Notes under the pieces: model-generated
The model's input: only the letters and a program-made list of their open reading frames with translations
Told to the model about the DNA's origin: nothing
Database searches by the model: none
Made by a program: the position numbers and the translations under genes
Assembly: GCF_003112555.1 (NCBI RefSeq)
Contig: NZ_BEWB01000013.1
Coordinates: forward strand, 1 to 64,000
Direction of reading: 5' to 3'
DNA length: 64,000 nucleotides
Origin: Streptomyces coelicoflavus
Lineage (GTDB): Bacteria > Actinomycetota > Actinomycetes > Streptomycetales > Streptomycetaceae
Shown here: positions 8,469-19,037 of the stretch, in pieces
How the letters are laid out: each line of letters starts with the position of its first letter
How positions within the stretch are numbered: position 1 is the first letter of the stretch

Positions 8469-9200
8469 TCACACGAGGGCGGCCACCGGGCGCGGCGGTC
8501 CGCGACGTCCCAGGGAGTGCGTGAGGATCCGCTCACGGGCACCGGCGGCGCGGCGGGCCGGGGCCGCCGGGCGGCGCACCGCCGGGGCCCGGCGTACGTT
8601 CACGGCCGCGACGGCGAGCAGCAGGGGCCGGAAGGTGGTCGCGGCCACCGCGCCGAGCAACTGGGCCAGGGCCCGCTCGCCGCGCCGCAGCCAGGCCGCC
8701 GCGAGCAGCCCCACGCCGACGTGCGCGGCAAGGAGCAGCCAGGCGGTGCCGGGGTCGGCCTGGGCCAGCACCGACGCCATGCGGTCGGTCTCGGCTCCGG
8801 TGACCCGGCTCAGCGGCGCGGTCACCCCGGCGTGGATGCCGGTTCCGTCGCCGCACAGCACGTCGAAGCCGACCGAGCGCAGCGGGCCCGTGACCGGGCC
8901 GCCGGCCCGGCCGTAACAGACGTGCTGGCCGGTGGTGAAGACCGTGTCGGCGGCCAGCTCCAGCGGGATCAGCAGGGCGGCGATCCGCCCGAAGCCGCGC
9001 TCGCGCCGCCCGGCCAGGGCGTACGCGATCAGGAACACGACGGCGGCGACCGCCGCCACCGTGGCCAGCGGCAGCGGAACCCCGGACAGCAGCACGTGCG
9101 ACGCGGTGCTGAGGGTCACGGCGAGAGCCGTGAACAGCGCCGCGCGTACGGCTCTGAGCGGGGTTCCGGATATGTCCATAGCAGTAGAAGAGTGTGTCAC
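8469..9200 (-). CDS. Integral membrane protein of unknown function
   Basis: 243-residue protein with hydrophobic segments at about residues 18-40, 44-63, 72-90 and 150-175 and another near 185-205. An extracytoplasmic-looking loop holds two cysteines (QHVCYGRAG and DVLCGDGTG) that could form a disulfide. The C-terminal 45 residues are Arg/Pro/Ala-rich. GTG at 9200 is the longest start; ATG at 9179 (MDISGT) is equally possible, and neither has a good Shine-Dalgarno. The neighbouring gene encodes a DsbA-like protein, which fits a cysteine-containing exported loop, but no function is recognised. Confidence 0.75.
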   Translation of the reverse strand: MTHSSTAMDISGTPLRAVRAALFTALAVTLSTASHVLLSGVPLPLATVAAVAAVVFLIAYALAGRRERGFGRIAALLIPLELAADTVFTTGQHVCYGRAGGPVTGPLRSVGFDVLCGDGTGIHAGVTAPLSRVTGAETDRMASVLAQADPGTAWLLLAAHVGVGLLAAAWLRRGERALAQLLGAVAATTFRPLLLAVAAVNVRRAPAVRRPAAPARRAAGARERILTHSLGRRGPPRPVAALV

Positions 9201-9220
9201 GGGGTCCGGTAAGGGACCCC
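9201..9220 (-). terminator. Hairpin between DUF2252 and membrane-protein genes
   Basis: Perfect inverted repeat GGGGTCC-ggtaag-GGACCCC, 40 nt after the DUF2252 stop and directly abutting the GTG at 9200. It may end the DUF2252 transcript. If the downstream message includes it, it would hide the translation start, which is a point in favour of the internal ATG at 9179. Confidence 0.45.
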
Positions 9221-9260
9221 TAAAGGGTTGCTGTGAGAATGCCGACCCGGGTTCCGGGGC

Positions 9261-10601
9261 CTACAGGCCGGGGATCCGGCCGTTGCGGAACAGGTCGACG
9301 AAGGTCTGGTGGTCACCGCGCGCGCGGGCGCCGTACCGGTGCGCGAAGTCGACCAGCAGGGGCGCGAAGCCCTCCTCGTCGGCCGCGATCGCCGCGTCGA
9401 TGGCCCGCTCGGTGGAGAACGGCACCAGGGACTCCCCGGACTGGTCGTCGGCCGCCGCGTGCATGGTCGCGGTGGCCCGGCCCAGGTCGGCGACGACCTC
9501 GGCGATCTCCTCCGGGTCGTCTATGTCGCTCCAGTCCAGGTCGACGGCGTACGGCGAGACCTCCGCCACCAGCTGCCCGGCGCCGTCCAGCTCGGTCCAG
9601 CCCAGCCACGGGTCGGCGTGCGCCTGGAGGGCCCGCTGGGAGATCACCGTGCGGTGGCCCTCGTGCTGGAAGTAGTCCCGGATCGCCCGGTCGGTGATGT
9701 GCTGCGAGACGGCCGGGGTCTGGGCCTGCTTGATGTAGATCACGACGTCGTTCTCCAGGGCGTCGCTGTTGCCCTCGAGGAGGATGTTGTACGAGGGCAG
9801 GCCGGCCGAGCCGATGCCGATGCCCCGGCGGCCGACGACGTCCTTGACGCGGTAGGAGTCCGGGCGGGCCAGGGAGGACTCGGGGAGCGTCTCCAGGTAG
9901 CCGTCGAAGGCCGCGAGCACCTTGTAGCGCGTGGCGGCGTCCAGCTCGATGGAGCCGCCGCCGGGGGCGAAGCGGCGCTCGAAGTCGCGGATCTCGGTCA
10001 TCGAGTCCAGCAGCCCGAAGCGGGTCAGCGAGCGGGCCACGCGCAGCGCGCCGAGCAGCGGTCCCTCCGCGGTGTCCAGCGTGAAGGGCGGCACCTCGTC
10101 GCTCTTGGCGCCGGTGGCCAGGGCGTGGATCCGCTCGCGGTACGCGCCCGCGTACACCCGCACCAGCTCGGTGATCTGCTCGTCGCTGAACGCCTTGGCG
10201 TACCCGATCAGCGCGACGGAGGCGGCGAAGCGCTTGAGGTCCCAGGTGAACGGGCCGACGTAGGCCTCGTCGAAGTCGTTGACGTTGAAGATCAGCCGGC
10301 CGGTGGAGTCCATGTACGTGCCGAAGTTCTCCGCGTGGAGGTCGCCGTGGATCCACACCCGGGAGGTCCGCTCGTCCAGGTAGGCGCCGCCCGGCTGATC
10401 AGCGAACTCCGGGTCCTCGGTCAAATCGCGGTAAAAGAGACCGGCGGTGCCGCGGTAGAACGCGAAGGCGGAGGCCGCCATCTTCCGGAACTTCACACGG
10501 AACGCCGCGGGATCCGCGGCCAGCAGCCGGCCGAAGGCGGTGTCGAAGACGGCGAGGATCTCCTCGCCGCGGTGCTCCTCGTTGAGCTGCGGGACCGACA
10601 T
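9261..10601 (-). CDS. DUF2252 family protein (kinase-like fold)
   Basis: 446-residue member of DUF2252, a family common in actinobacteria. The motif WIHGDLHAENFG followed by NVNDFDEA resembles the catalytic loop and metal-binding Asp of aminoglycoside phosphotransferase/choline kinase folds (HGDxxxxN ... IDFD). A small-molecule or protein kinase-like activity is possible but not established. The RBS region reads AGGAGGCACC before the ATG, a strong Shine-Dalgarno. Divergent from dnaE. Confidence 0.88.
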   Translation of the reverse strand: MSVPQLNEEHRGEEILAVFDTAFGRLLAADPAAFRVKFRKMAASAFAFYRGTAGLFYRDLTEDPEFADQPGGAYLDERTSRVWIHGDLHAENFGTYMDSTGRLIFNVNDFDEAYVGPFTWDLKRFAASVALIGYAKAFSDEQITELVRVYAGAYRERIHALATGAKSDEVPPFTLDTAEGPLLGALRVARSLTRFGLLDSMTEIRDFERRFAPGGGSIELDAATRYKVLAAFDGYLETLPESSLARPDSYRVKDVVGRRGIGIGSAGLPSYNILLEGNSDALENDVVIYIKQAQTPAVSQHITDRAIRDYFQHEGHRTVISQRALQAHADPWLGWTELDGAGQLVAEVSPYAVDLDWSDIDDPEEIAEVVADLGRATATMHAAADDQSGESLVPFSTERAIDAAIAADEEGFAPLLVDFAHRYGARARGDHQTFVDLFRNGRIPGL

Positions 10602-10736
10602 GCCTGGTGCCTCCTGGTGCGGGGTGGTGCCTCACGGATGGAGCGGATCTCCACTCGGGCCAACGTTCGAAGGGGTGCGGGAGTGCCCGCCCCAGAAGGT
10701 ACGCGTGGGGGGCCTTCGAGTGTCAGTCCCGAGGCA

Positions 10737-10742
10737 TAGACT
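10737..10742 (+). promoter_or_regulatory. Candidate -10 box for dnaE
   Basis: TAGACT about 62 nt upstream of the dnaE start codon, with TTCGAG (10715-10720) 16 nt upstream as a poor -35 candidate. It lies in the 203-nt divergent region between the DUF2252 gene and dnaE, where I see no other gene. Confidence 0.35.
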
Positions 10743-10804
10743 TCGACGCTGACCCCCCGGATCGACCGCCGCCAGTCGTCCCCAGTTTTCCCAGGAGGCC
10801 GCAC

Positions 10805-13800
10805 GTGTCAAAGCCGCCGTTCACGCACCTGCACGTCCACACCCAGTACTCGCTGCTGGACGGTGCCGCGCGGCTCAAGGACATGTTCGACGCGTGCAAC
10901 GAGATGGGCATGTCGCACATCGCCATGTCCGACCACGGCAACCTGCACGGGGCGTACGACTTCTTCCACTCCGCGCAGAAGGCCGGGGTCACCCCGATCA
11001 TCGGGATCGAGGCGTACGTCGCCCCCGAGTCCCGGCGCAACAAGCGCAAGATCCAGTGGGGCCAGCCGCACCAGAAGCGGGACGACGTCTCGGGTTCGGG
11101 CGGTTACACCCACAAGACCATGTGGGCGACGAACAGCAAGGGCCTGCACAACCTCTTCCGCCTCTCCTCCGACGCGTACGCCGAGGGCTGGCTGCAGAAG
11201 TGGCCGCGGATGGACAAGGAGACCATCAGCCAGTGGTCCGAGGGCATCGTCGCCTCCACCGGCTGCCCCTCCGGCGAGGTGCAGACCCGGCTGCGCCTCG
11301 GCCACTTCGACGAGGCCCTGAAGGCCGCCGCCGACTACCAGGACATCTTCGGCAAGGACCGGTACTTCCTGGAGCTGATGGACCACGGCATCGAGATCGA
11401 GCACCGGGTCCGCGACGGGCTGCTCGAGATCGGCAAGAAGCTCGGCATCCCGCCGCTGGTGACGAACGACTCGCACTACACCTACGCGCACGAGGCGACC
11501 GCCCACGACGCCCTGCTGTGCATCCAGACCGGCAAGAACCTCTCCGACCCGGACCGCTTCCGCTTCGACGGCACCGGCTACTACCTGAAGTCGACGGACG
11601 AGATGTACGCCATCGACTCCTCCGACGCCTGGCAGGAGGGCTGCGCCAACACGCGCCTGATCGCCGAGATGATCGACACCACCGGCATGTTCGAGAAGCG
11701 CGACCTCATGCCGAAGTTCGACATCCCCGACGGCTTCACCGAGGTCACCTGGTTCCAGGAGGAGGTCCGCCGCGGCATGGAGCGCCGCTTCTCGGGCCAG
11801 GTCCCCGAGGACCGCCAGAAGCAGGCCGAGTACGAGATGGACGTCATCATCCAGATGGGGTTCCCGGGGTACTTCCTGGTGGTCGCCGACTTCATCATGT
11901 GGGCCAAGAACCAGGGCATCGCGGTCGGCCCCGGCCGAGGCTCCGCGGCCGGTTCGATCGTGGCGTACGCGATGGGCATCACCGACCTCGACCCCATCCC
12001 GCACGGCCTGATCTTCGAGCGGTTCCTCAACCCCGAGCGCGTCTCCATGCCCGACGTCGACATCGACTTCGACGAGCGCAGGCGCGTCGAGGTGATCAGG
12101 TACGTGACCGAGAAGTACGGCGCCGACAAGGTCGCCATGATCGGCACCTACGGCAAGATCAAGGCGAAGAACGCCATCAAGGACTCCGCGCGCGTGCTGG
12201 GCTACCCGTACGCGATGGGCGACCGGCTCACCAAGGCCATGCCCGCCGACGTCCTCGGCAAGGGCATCGACCTCAACGGCATCACCGACCCGACGCACCC
12301 GCGCTACAGCGAGGCCGGCGAGATCCGCTCGATGTACGAGAGCGAGCCGGACGTCAAGAAGGTCATCGACACCGCCAAGGGCGTCGAGGGCCTGGTCCGG
12401 CAGATGGGCGTGCACGCGGCCGGCGTGATCATGTCCAGCGAGCCGATCGTCGACCACGCCCCGATCTGGGTGCGGCACACCGACGGCGTCACCATCACGC
12501 AGTGGGACTACCCGCAGTGCGAGTCGCTCGGCCTGCTGAAGATGGACTTCCTCGGCCTGCGCAACCTCACGATCATGGACGACGCCGTCAAGATGGTGAA
12601 GTCCAACAAGGGCATCGACCTCGACCTGCTGTCGCTGCCGCTGGACGACCCCACGACCTTCGAACTGCTCCAGCGCGGCGACACGCTCGGCGTCTTCCAG
12701 TTCGACGGCGGCCCCATGCGCTCCCTGCTGCGGCTGATGAAGCCCGACAACTTCGAGGACATCTCCGCCGTCTCCGCGCTCTACCGTCCCGGCCCCATGG
12801 GCATGGACTCGCACACCAACTACGCGCTGCGCAAGAACGGCCTCCAGGAGATCACGCCGATCCACAAGGAGCTGGAGGAGCCCCTCCAGGAGGTCCTCGC
12901 GGTCACCTACGGCCTGATCGTCTACCAGGAGCAGGTCCAGAAGGCCGCCCAGATCATCGCGGGCTACTCGCTCGGCGAGGCCGACATCCTGCGCCGCGTG
13001 ATGGGCAAGAAGAAGCCCGACGAACTGGCGAAGAACTTCGTCCTCTTCCAGGCCGGAGCCAGGAAGAACGGCTACAGCGACGAGGCCATCCAGGCCCTGT
13101 GGGACGTGCTGGTCCCGTTCGCCGGCTACGCCTTCAACAAGGCGCACTCGGCCGCCTACGGCCTGGTCTCCTACTGGACCGGCTACCTGAAGGCCAACTA
13201 CCCGGCCGAGTACATGGCCGCCCTGCTCACCTCGGTCAAGGACGACAAGGACAAGTCCGCCGTCTACCTGAACGAGTGCCGGCGCATGGGCATCAAGGTG
13301 CTGCCGCCCAACGTCAACGAGTCCATGTCGAACTTCGCCGCTCAGGGCGACGACGTGATCCTCTTCGGCCTCTCGGCCGTGCGCAACGTCGGCACCAACG
13401 TCGTCGAGTCGATCATCAGGTGCCGCAAGGCCAAGGGGAAGTACGCCTCCTTCCCGGACTACCTGGACAAGGTCGAGGCGGTCGTCTGCAACAAGCGGAC
13501 GACGGAGTCGCTGATCAAGGCCGGCGCCTTCGACGAGATGGGGCACACCCGCAAGGGCCTCACCGCGCAGTACGAACCGATGATCGACAACGTGGTCGCG
13601 GTCAAGCGCAAGGAGGCGGAGGGCCAGTTCGACCTGTTCGGCGGCATGGGCGAGGAGGCGAACGACGAGCCCGGCTTCGGACTCGACGTGGTCTTCGGCG
13701 AGGACGAGTGGGACAAGACCTATCTCCTCGCCCAGGAGCGGGAGATGCTCGGCCTCTACGTCTCCGACCACCCGCTCTTCGGCCTGGAGCACGTGCTGTC

Positions 13801-14344
13801 CGACAAGGCCGACGCGGGCATCTCCCAGCTCACCGGCGGTGACTTCGGCGACGGCGCGGTCGTCACCATCGGCGGCATCATCTCCGGCCTCCAGCGCAAG
13901 ATGACCAAGCAGGGCAACGCCTGGGCCATCGCCACCGTCGAGGACCTCGCCGGCTCCCTGGAGTGCATGTTCTTCCCGGCGACCTACCAGCTGGTGTCCA
14001 CGCAACTCGTCGAGGACGCCGTGGTGTTCGTCAAGGGGCGGCTCGACAAGCGGGAGGACATCCCCAGGCTGGTCGCGATGGAGCTGATGATCCCCGACCT
14101 GTCCAACGCGGGCACCAACGCGCCCGTCGTCCTCACCATCCCGGCCACCCGCATCACGCCGCCGATGGTCAGCAGGCTCGGTGAGATCCTCACCCACCAC
14201 CGGGGCGACAGCGAGGTGCGGATCAAGCTCCAGGGGCCCACGAAGACGACGGTGCTGCGCCTGGACCGGCACCGGGTGAAGCCGGATCCGGCGCTGTTCG
14301 GCGACCTGAAGGTGCTGCTCGGTCCGTCCTGCCTGGCGGGCTGA
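10805..14344 (+). CDS. dnaE: DNA polymerase III alpha subunit
   Basis: Replicative C-family DNA polymerase catalytic subunit of 1179 residues. Order: PHP domain beginning HLHVHTQYS at residue 8; palm domain with PDVDIDFDE (Asp419/Asp421 among the metal ligands); a GxGRGSAAGS segment; finger/helix-hairpin-helix region; OB-fold near residue 1015 (GAVVTIGGIISG). This is the DnaE1 type that carries the PHP exonuclease-like site. GTG start at 10805 follows AGGAGG with 7-nt spacing; the frame is open further upstream but that part does not resemble the family. Single gene with its own strong terminator. Confidence 0.97.
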   Translation: MSKPPFTHLHVHTQYSLLDGAARLKDMFDACNEMGMSHIAMSDHGNLHGAYDFFHSAQKAGVTPIIGIEAYVAPESRRNKRKIQWGQPHQKRDDVSGSGGYTHKTMWATNSKGLHNLFRLSSDAYAEGWLQKWPRMDKETISQWSEGIVASTGCPSGEVQTRLRLGHFDEALKAAADYQDIFGKDRYFLELMDHGIEIEHRVRDGLLEIGKKLGIPPLVTNDSHYTYAHEATAHDALLCIQTGKNLSDPDRFRFDGTGYYLKSTDEMYAIDSSDAWQEGCANTRLIAEMIDTTGMFEKRDLMPKFDIPDGFTEVTWFQEEVRRGMERRFSGQVPEDRQKQAEYEMDVIIQMGFPGYFLVVADFIMWAKNQGIAVGPGRGSAAGSIVAYAMGITDLDPIPHGLIFERFLNPERVSMPDVDIDFDERRRVEVIRYVTEKYGADKVAMIGTYGKIKAKNAIKDSARVLGYPYAMGDRLTKAMPADVLGKGIDLNGITDPTHPRYSEAGEIRSMYESEPDVKKVIDTAKGVEGLVRQMGVHAAGVIMSSEPIVDHAPIWVRHTDGVTITQWDYPQCESLGLLKMDFLGLRNLTIMDDAVKMVKSNKGIDLDLLSLPLDDPTTFELLQRGDTLGVFQFDGGPMRSLLRLMKPDNFEDISAVSALYRPGPMGMDSHTNYALRKNGLQEITPIHKELEEPLQEVLAVTYGLIVYQEQVQKAAQIIAGYSLGEADILRRVMGKKKPDELAKNFVLFQAGARKNGYSDEAIQALWDVLVPFAGYAFNKAHSAAYGLVSYWTGYLKANYPAEYMAALLTSVKDDKDKSAVYLNECRRMGIKVLPPNVNESMSNFAAQGDDVILFGLSAVRNVGTNVVESIIRCRKAKGKYASFPDYLDKVEAVVCNKRTTESLIKAGAFDEMGHTRKGLTAQYEPMIDNVVAVKRKEAEGQFDLFGGMGEEANDEPGFGLDVVFGEDEWDKTYLLAQEREMLGLYVSDHPLFGLEHVLSDKADAGISQLTGGDFGDGAVVTIGGIISGLQRKMTKQGNAWAIATVEDLAGSLECMFFPATYQLVSTQLVEDAVVFVKGRLDKREDIPRLVAMELMIPDLSNAGTNAPVVLTIPATRITPPMVSRLGEILTHHRGDSEVRIKLQGPTKTTVLRLDRHRVKPDPALFGDLKVLLGPSCLAG

Positions 14345-14370
14345 GCGGAATCCCGGGACCAGGACGAACG

Positions 14371-14399
14371 AGGGCGCACCCGGTTGCCGGGTGCGCCCT
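14371..14399. terminator. dnaE terminator, bidirectional
   Basis: Perfect 13-bp stem AGGGCGCACCCGG with its complement around a 3-nt loop (ttg), 27 nt after the dnaE stop and followed by T-rich TCGTCGTTT. It also lies just past the end of the minus-strand gene at 14412, so it can serve both. Confidence 0.85.
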
Positions 14400-14411
14400 T
14401 CGTCGTTTGCG

Positions 14412-14579
14412 TCAGTTGTGGCCGAAGCGCTTGTTCCGCTTGCGGGCGGCCGCGTCGCCGGGCGTCGTCAGCTGCGGGGAGTGCTGCTCCTCGCGGTCCA
14501 TCACGGCCGACTCGGCGGTCTGCGGGGAGCGCTCGGACCGGGGCTGCTTACGATCACGGTTGTTCTTGTTCTTGGCCAT
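14412..14579 (-). CDS. Small basic hydrophilic protein, 55 residues
   Basis: A gene below the usual ORF-calling cutoff. The product begins MAKNKNNRDRKQP and ends RKRNKRFGHN. It has no hydrophobic segment, is rich in Lys/Arg/Asn and has a central stretch with Ser/Gln/Glu. It starts with ATG preceded by AGGAGG at 9-nt spacing, the best Shine-Dalgarno in this part of the window, which with codon-position GC bias argues that it is real. Function unknown; the composition suggests a nucleic-acid-associated or intrinsically disordered protein. It is transcribed toward dnaE and shares its terminator. Confidence 0.8.
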   Translation of the reverse strand: MAKNKNNRDRKQPRSERSPQTAESAVMDREEQHSPQLTTPGDAAARKRNKRFGHN

Positions 14580-14794
14580 GGTGATCTACCTCCTGAGGGG
14601 GATCTAGGGGCCAGGGCCGACACCAGATTCACATAGGCCAACAAAGAACGCATATCGGGCAATTACCGTCCGTGACGCGGCTCGACGGGGTGCGGGGCGC
14701 CGAAACGCCACGCCGAAGATCGAGTTCGGGCCGTTAACCTCCGCGTGGTCGGGCAGACTCGAAGGAAGCCCGAAGCAAACCTCCCGGAAAGAGG

Positions 14795-16021
14795 GTGGAT
14801 CGCGTGGACCGCTGCATCGTCCTGGTGGACGCCGGGTATCTGCTGGGGGCCGCCGCGAGTCTCCTGGCAGGAGAGCCCTCGCGCTCGCGCATCACCGTCG
14901 ATCACGCCGCCCTCATCCAGGGGTTGCGCGACCGCGCCGAGTCCGACACGCAGCAGCCGCTGCTGCGCATCTACTGGTTCGACGGCGCCCCCGACCGCGT
15001 TCCGCAGCCCGAACACCGGCGGTTGCGCGTGATGCCCCGGGTCACCGTTCGGCTCGGCGCCCTCACGCGCAGTGACGGCCGCTGGGCGCAGAAGGGCGTG
15101 GACGCCGCCATGCACGCCGAACTGACCGAACTGGCCCGCAACCGCGCCTGTTCCGACGTCGTCCTGGTGACCGGCGACGGCGACCTGCTGCCGGGCATGA
15201 TGGCCGCCAAGGAGCACGGCGTCGCCGTCCACCTGTGGGCCGTGCAGGCCGCCGACGGCGACTACAACCAGTCCGAGGACCTGGTCGCCGAGGCCGACGA
15301 ACGCCGCGTCCTGGACCGTACGTGGATCACCAAGGCCGTACGCGCCAAGGAACTCGGCGGCATCTGCGCTCCGCCGCCCGTGCCCCGCCCCGAGATCGCC
15401 GCCATCCTCTCCGCGCCGCTGCCCGATTCCGCCCTCTCCGCCGCCCGGCGGCCCGCCGAGACGCCCGAGCACCCCACCACCGCGGCCGCCGCGCCGGGCA
15501 CCACCGACGAGCGGGTGCCGCCCGCCAAGGGCGTCCCCACCCCCAAGGACCTCGCCGCCCTGCGCGCCCCCGGCGCCCACCCCGCCCCGCAGCAGGCCCC
15601 GGCCAACGCCACCCTGCGCTGGTCCTCCGACAAGGGCTGGGTCGACCGGCCCGCCGCCGAGCCGTCCGAGGCCGCCTCGCTGCCGACGCTCGCCCAGCTC
15701 ACCACGGCCGAGCAGCGCTGGGCCGACCGCGAGGAGGACATCACCACGGTCGGCGGCGACCCGTACGAGGTCGGGCAGGTCTTCGCCCGCCGCTGGCTCG
15801 AACGCCTCGGCGACCATGGCCACCTGCAAAAACTGTCCGGGATGTACCCGCGCATCCCGCACCGCGTCGACGGCGAGCTGCTGCGCTACGCGGCCCGCTT
15901 CGGGCTCCTCGCGCACAAGGACGACCAGATCGACGAACACGACCGGTACGCGATCCGGGCCGGGTTCTGGCGCGAGGTCGACGTGCGCACGGCGACCGAA
16001 CGCACACCCGCGGCGGAGTGA
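14795..16021 (+). CDS. NYN-domain (PIN-like) protein
   Basis: 408-residue protein. The N-terminal 170 residues form a NYN/LabA-type PIN-like nuclease domain: IVLVDAGYLLG (Asp12) opens it, and VTGDGDLLPG supplies the second acidic cluster, consistent with a metal-dependent ribonuclease. Residues about 180-290 are Pro/Ala-rich linker. A C-terminal conserved region (about 300-400) contains GQVFARRWLERLGD and may be a LOTUS/OST-HTH-like module, as in several bacterial NYN proteins; this is an inference from position and helix content. GTG at 14795 is chosen after GGAAAGAGG; GTG at 14804 is an alternative. Monocistronic. Confidence 0.85.
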   Translation: MDRVDRCIVLVDAGYLLGAAASLLAGEPSRSRITVDHAALIQGLRDRAESDTQQPLLRIYWFDGAPDRVPQPEHRRLRVMPRVTVRLGALTRSDGRWAQKGVDAAMHAELTELARNRACSDVVLVTGDGDLLPGMMAAKEHGVAVHLWAVQAADGDYNQSEDLVAEADERRVLDRTWITKAVRAKELGGICAPPPVPRPEIAAILSAPLPDSALSAARRPAETPEHPTTAAAAPGTTDERVPPAKGVPTPKDLAALRAPGAHPAPQQAPANATLRWSSDKGWVDRPAAEPSEAASLPTLAQLTTAEQRWADREEDITTVGGDPYEVGQVFARRWLERLGDHGHLQKLSGMYPRIPHRVDGELLRYAARFGLLAHKDDQIDEHDRYAIRAGFWREVDVRTATERTPAAE

Positions 16022-16161
16022 GGCGCCTCAGGCCCGCCCCGGCCCGGCGCGCGGCCCCCTCGGCCCGCCCCCGGCACACCCCCGCTTCCCCCGGCTGAAT
16101 CGACACTTATGGGCGGACCCGGGGGCGGGCCGGAGGGACCGACCCCGTAGTCTCGTCCCTT

Positions 16162-17177
<1,016 letters not shown>

Positions 17178-17181
<4 letters not shown>

Positions 17182-18161
17182 GCACGCGAGCGGTGAGCAC
17201 ACCGGCCGCAGCATCCGTACCCCACGGGACGAACACACCCGTGCGGAGGAACGCTTCGAACGGCTCCAGTCAGAGCGGCCCCAGCGAGAACGGCCCCAGC
17301 GAAACCGACCCGAGCGAAGGGGAGCAGCGCGACGTGAGTGTCGTACCCGCCGATGCCCTGCGGGGCGCTGCCCCGGCAGCCGAGGAGCGGCACGTGACCG
17401 GCCGCCCGGCCGAGCTGGGGCCCAGGGCGCGGCTGTGGCCCTCCCTGGTGGCCGTGTACCGGGCGCAGCTGTCCCGGGCGCGGGTCGCGCGTATCCCGCT
17501 GCTGTTCGTGGCGACCTTCCAGTCGATCGGCATCATGATCCTGATGCGGGGCGTCGTGGACGGCGGCGGCGAGGCGCAGGCCGTGGTCGCCGGGTCGGCG
17601 GTGCTCGTCGTGGCCTTCGTCGCGCTGAACCTCCTCGCCCAGTACTTCGGCCAGCTGCGCGCCAGCGGCGGCCTCGACCACTACGCGACGCTCCCGGTGC
17701 CGCCCGCCGCGGTGGTACTGGGCACGGCGGGCGCGTACGCGTCCTTCACCGCGCCCGGGACCGTGGTGACGGCGGTGTTCGGCTGCCTGCTGTTCGGGCT
17801 GCCGATGACCCACCTGTGGGTGCTCCTCGCCGTGATCCCGCTGGCGGGCGCGGCGCTCGCCGGACTGGGCGCGGCGCTGGGGCTGCTCGCCCCCCGGCCG
17901 GAGTTCGCCACGCTCCTCGGCCAGCTCGGCATGTCGGCGGCCCTGCTCCTCGGCGTGCTGCCGCCCGAACGGATGCCGCAGCTGGTGCGCCTGGCCCGGG
18001 ACCTGCTGCCCTCCACGTACGGTGTGGAGGCCTTCGCGCGCACCTTCGGCGAACGGCCCGACTGGGGCTTCGTCCTCGGCGACCTCGCGGTGTGCGCCGC
18101 GGTCGGGGTGATCTCGCTGGCCGTGGCCACCTGGGCGTACCGCCGGGCCGCCGTCCGGTGA
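17178..18161 (+). CDS. ABC-2 type transporter permease
   Basis: 327-residue membrane partner of the preceding ATPase. The first 85 residues are hydrophilic and low complexity (Ser/Asn/Gly/Glu), an unusually long cytoplasmic lead. Six hydrophobic segments follow from about residue 105. The GTG start overlaps the ATPase stop, and no upstream start is sensible. An alternative internal start near the DVSVVPADAL segment (17336) would remove the low-complexity lead. Confidence 0.88.
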
Positions 18162-18195
18162 CGCGGCGCACAGGCGCGTTTGGCACGATGGCACG

Positions 18196-18930
18196 GTGAC
18201 AGCACCCTGGACTCCGCCACCGCCGCCGAACGAACGCTCGTCGTACCAGGGCGGGCCGGTGCCGCCGCCCGTCGGTGCGCACGCGGTGGGCGCCGACGCG
18301 GTGGGCACCGCGGCCGGCGGCCCGTACGACCACCACGGTGATCCTCACGGCGAACAGGACGGCCCCGGGATGTTGAAGGAAGTGCGGCAGGCCGCCGTGA
18401 CCGTGGTGGCGGTCGCGGTCTTCGGCGCGCTGCTGGGCGTGCTGTGGTGGAAGCTGGCGCCGAGCGTGCCGCTGGTGGGTGACGTGGCCGACGGCGCCTG
18501 GGTCGTCTACCTCAAGGACTCCGAGGGCGAGCAGGCGATCGGCGTCGACGGAACGTTCACGCTGCTCGCGCTGGCGTTCGGGGCGCTCAGCGCGGTCGTG
18601 GTCTTCCTGCTGCGGCGGCGCGGGGGTGTGCCGCTGGTGGTGGCCCTCGGTGTCGGCGGGCTGCTCGGGTCGCTGCTGGCGTGGTGGCTCGGGGTGCAGC
18701 TCGGGCCCGCGCAGGACGTGATCGCGCACGCCAAGGAGGTGGGCGAGGGGGTGACGTTCTCCGCGCCGCTGAAGCTGGGGGCGAAGGGGGTGCTGCTGGC
18801 GTGGTCCTTCGCGGCACTGGTGGTGCATCTGGGGTTGACGGGGTTGTTCGGGCCTCGGGATCCGGAGCCGGACCCCTGGCCGGGGGCTGGGCAGTATTCG
18901 CCGGGGGCGTACGGGGGCGGGGGTAAGTAG
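18196..18930 (+). CDS. Membrane protein, DUF2567-like
   Basis: 244-residue protein with a Pro/Gly-rich N-terminal tail (about 55 residues), four hydrophobic segments (about residues 66-88, 117-138, 142-165 and 194-216) and an extracytoplasmic loop after the first. The layout resembles the actinobacterial DUF2567 family; the assignment is tentative. CACGAT lies 6 nt upstream of the GTG (leaderless-like). It faces the ybaK gene. Confidence 0.7.
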   Translation: MTAPWTPPPPPNERSSYQGGPVPPPVGAHAVGADAVGTAAGGPYDHHGDPHGEQDGPGMLKEVRQAAVTVVAVAVFGALLGVLWWKLAPSVPLVGDVADGAWVVYLKDSEGEQAIGVDGTFTLLALAFGALSAVVVFLLRRRGGVPLVVALGVGGLLGSLLAWWLGVQLGPAQDVIAHAKEVGEGVTFSAPLKLGAKGVLLAWSFAALVVHLGLTGLFGPRDPEPDPWPGAGQYSPGAYGGGGK

Positions 18931-18961
18931 GGCGGTGCGCGGCCCGGCGTTGCGGGGTGCC

Positions 18962-19033
18962 GCTGTGCCCACCCGTGCCGCCCCAGCGGCACGACTGCCC
19001 ACAGCTGCGGCGGCGGCTGCGTTGCCCGCAGCT
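18962..19033. terminator. Nested inverted repeats between convergent genes
   Basis: Two structures lie side by side. The inner one is GTGCCGC-ccca-GCGGCAC (18975-18992), flanked by arms GCTGTG and CACAGC. The next is AGCTGCGG (19003-19010) pairing with CCGCAGCT (19026-19033). They share bases, so they are alternatives. Position between convergent genes suggests bidirectional termination. Confidence 0.55.
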
Positions 19034-19037
19034 AAGG

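Noticed and set aside
10607..10804. 66-residue N-terminal extension of DnaE
   Set aside because: The frame is open, but the strong AGGAGG before GTG 10805 and the conserved start of the PHP domain place the start there.
10808..14272. 1154-residue open frame on the minus strand across dnaE
   Set aside because: It is the antisense frame of a high-GC gene; composition is Val/Gly/Asp/Leu/Arg repeats without a recognisable domain, and dnaE on the other strand is a clear, full-length polymerase.
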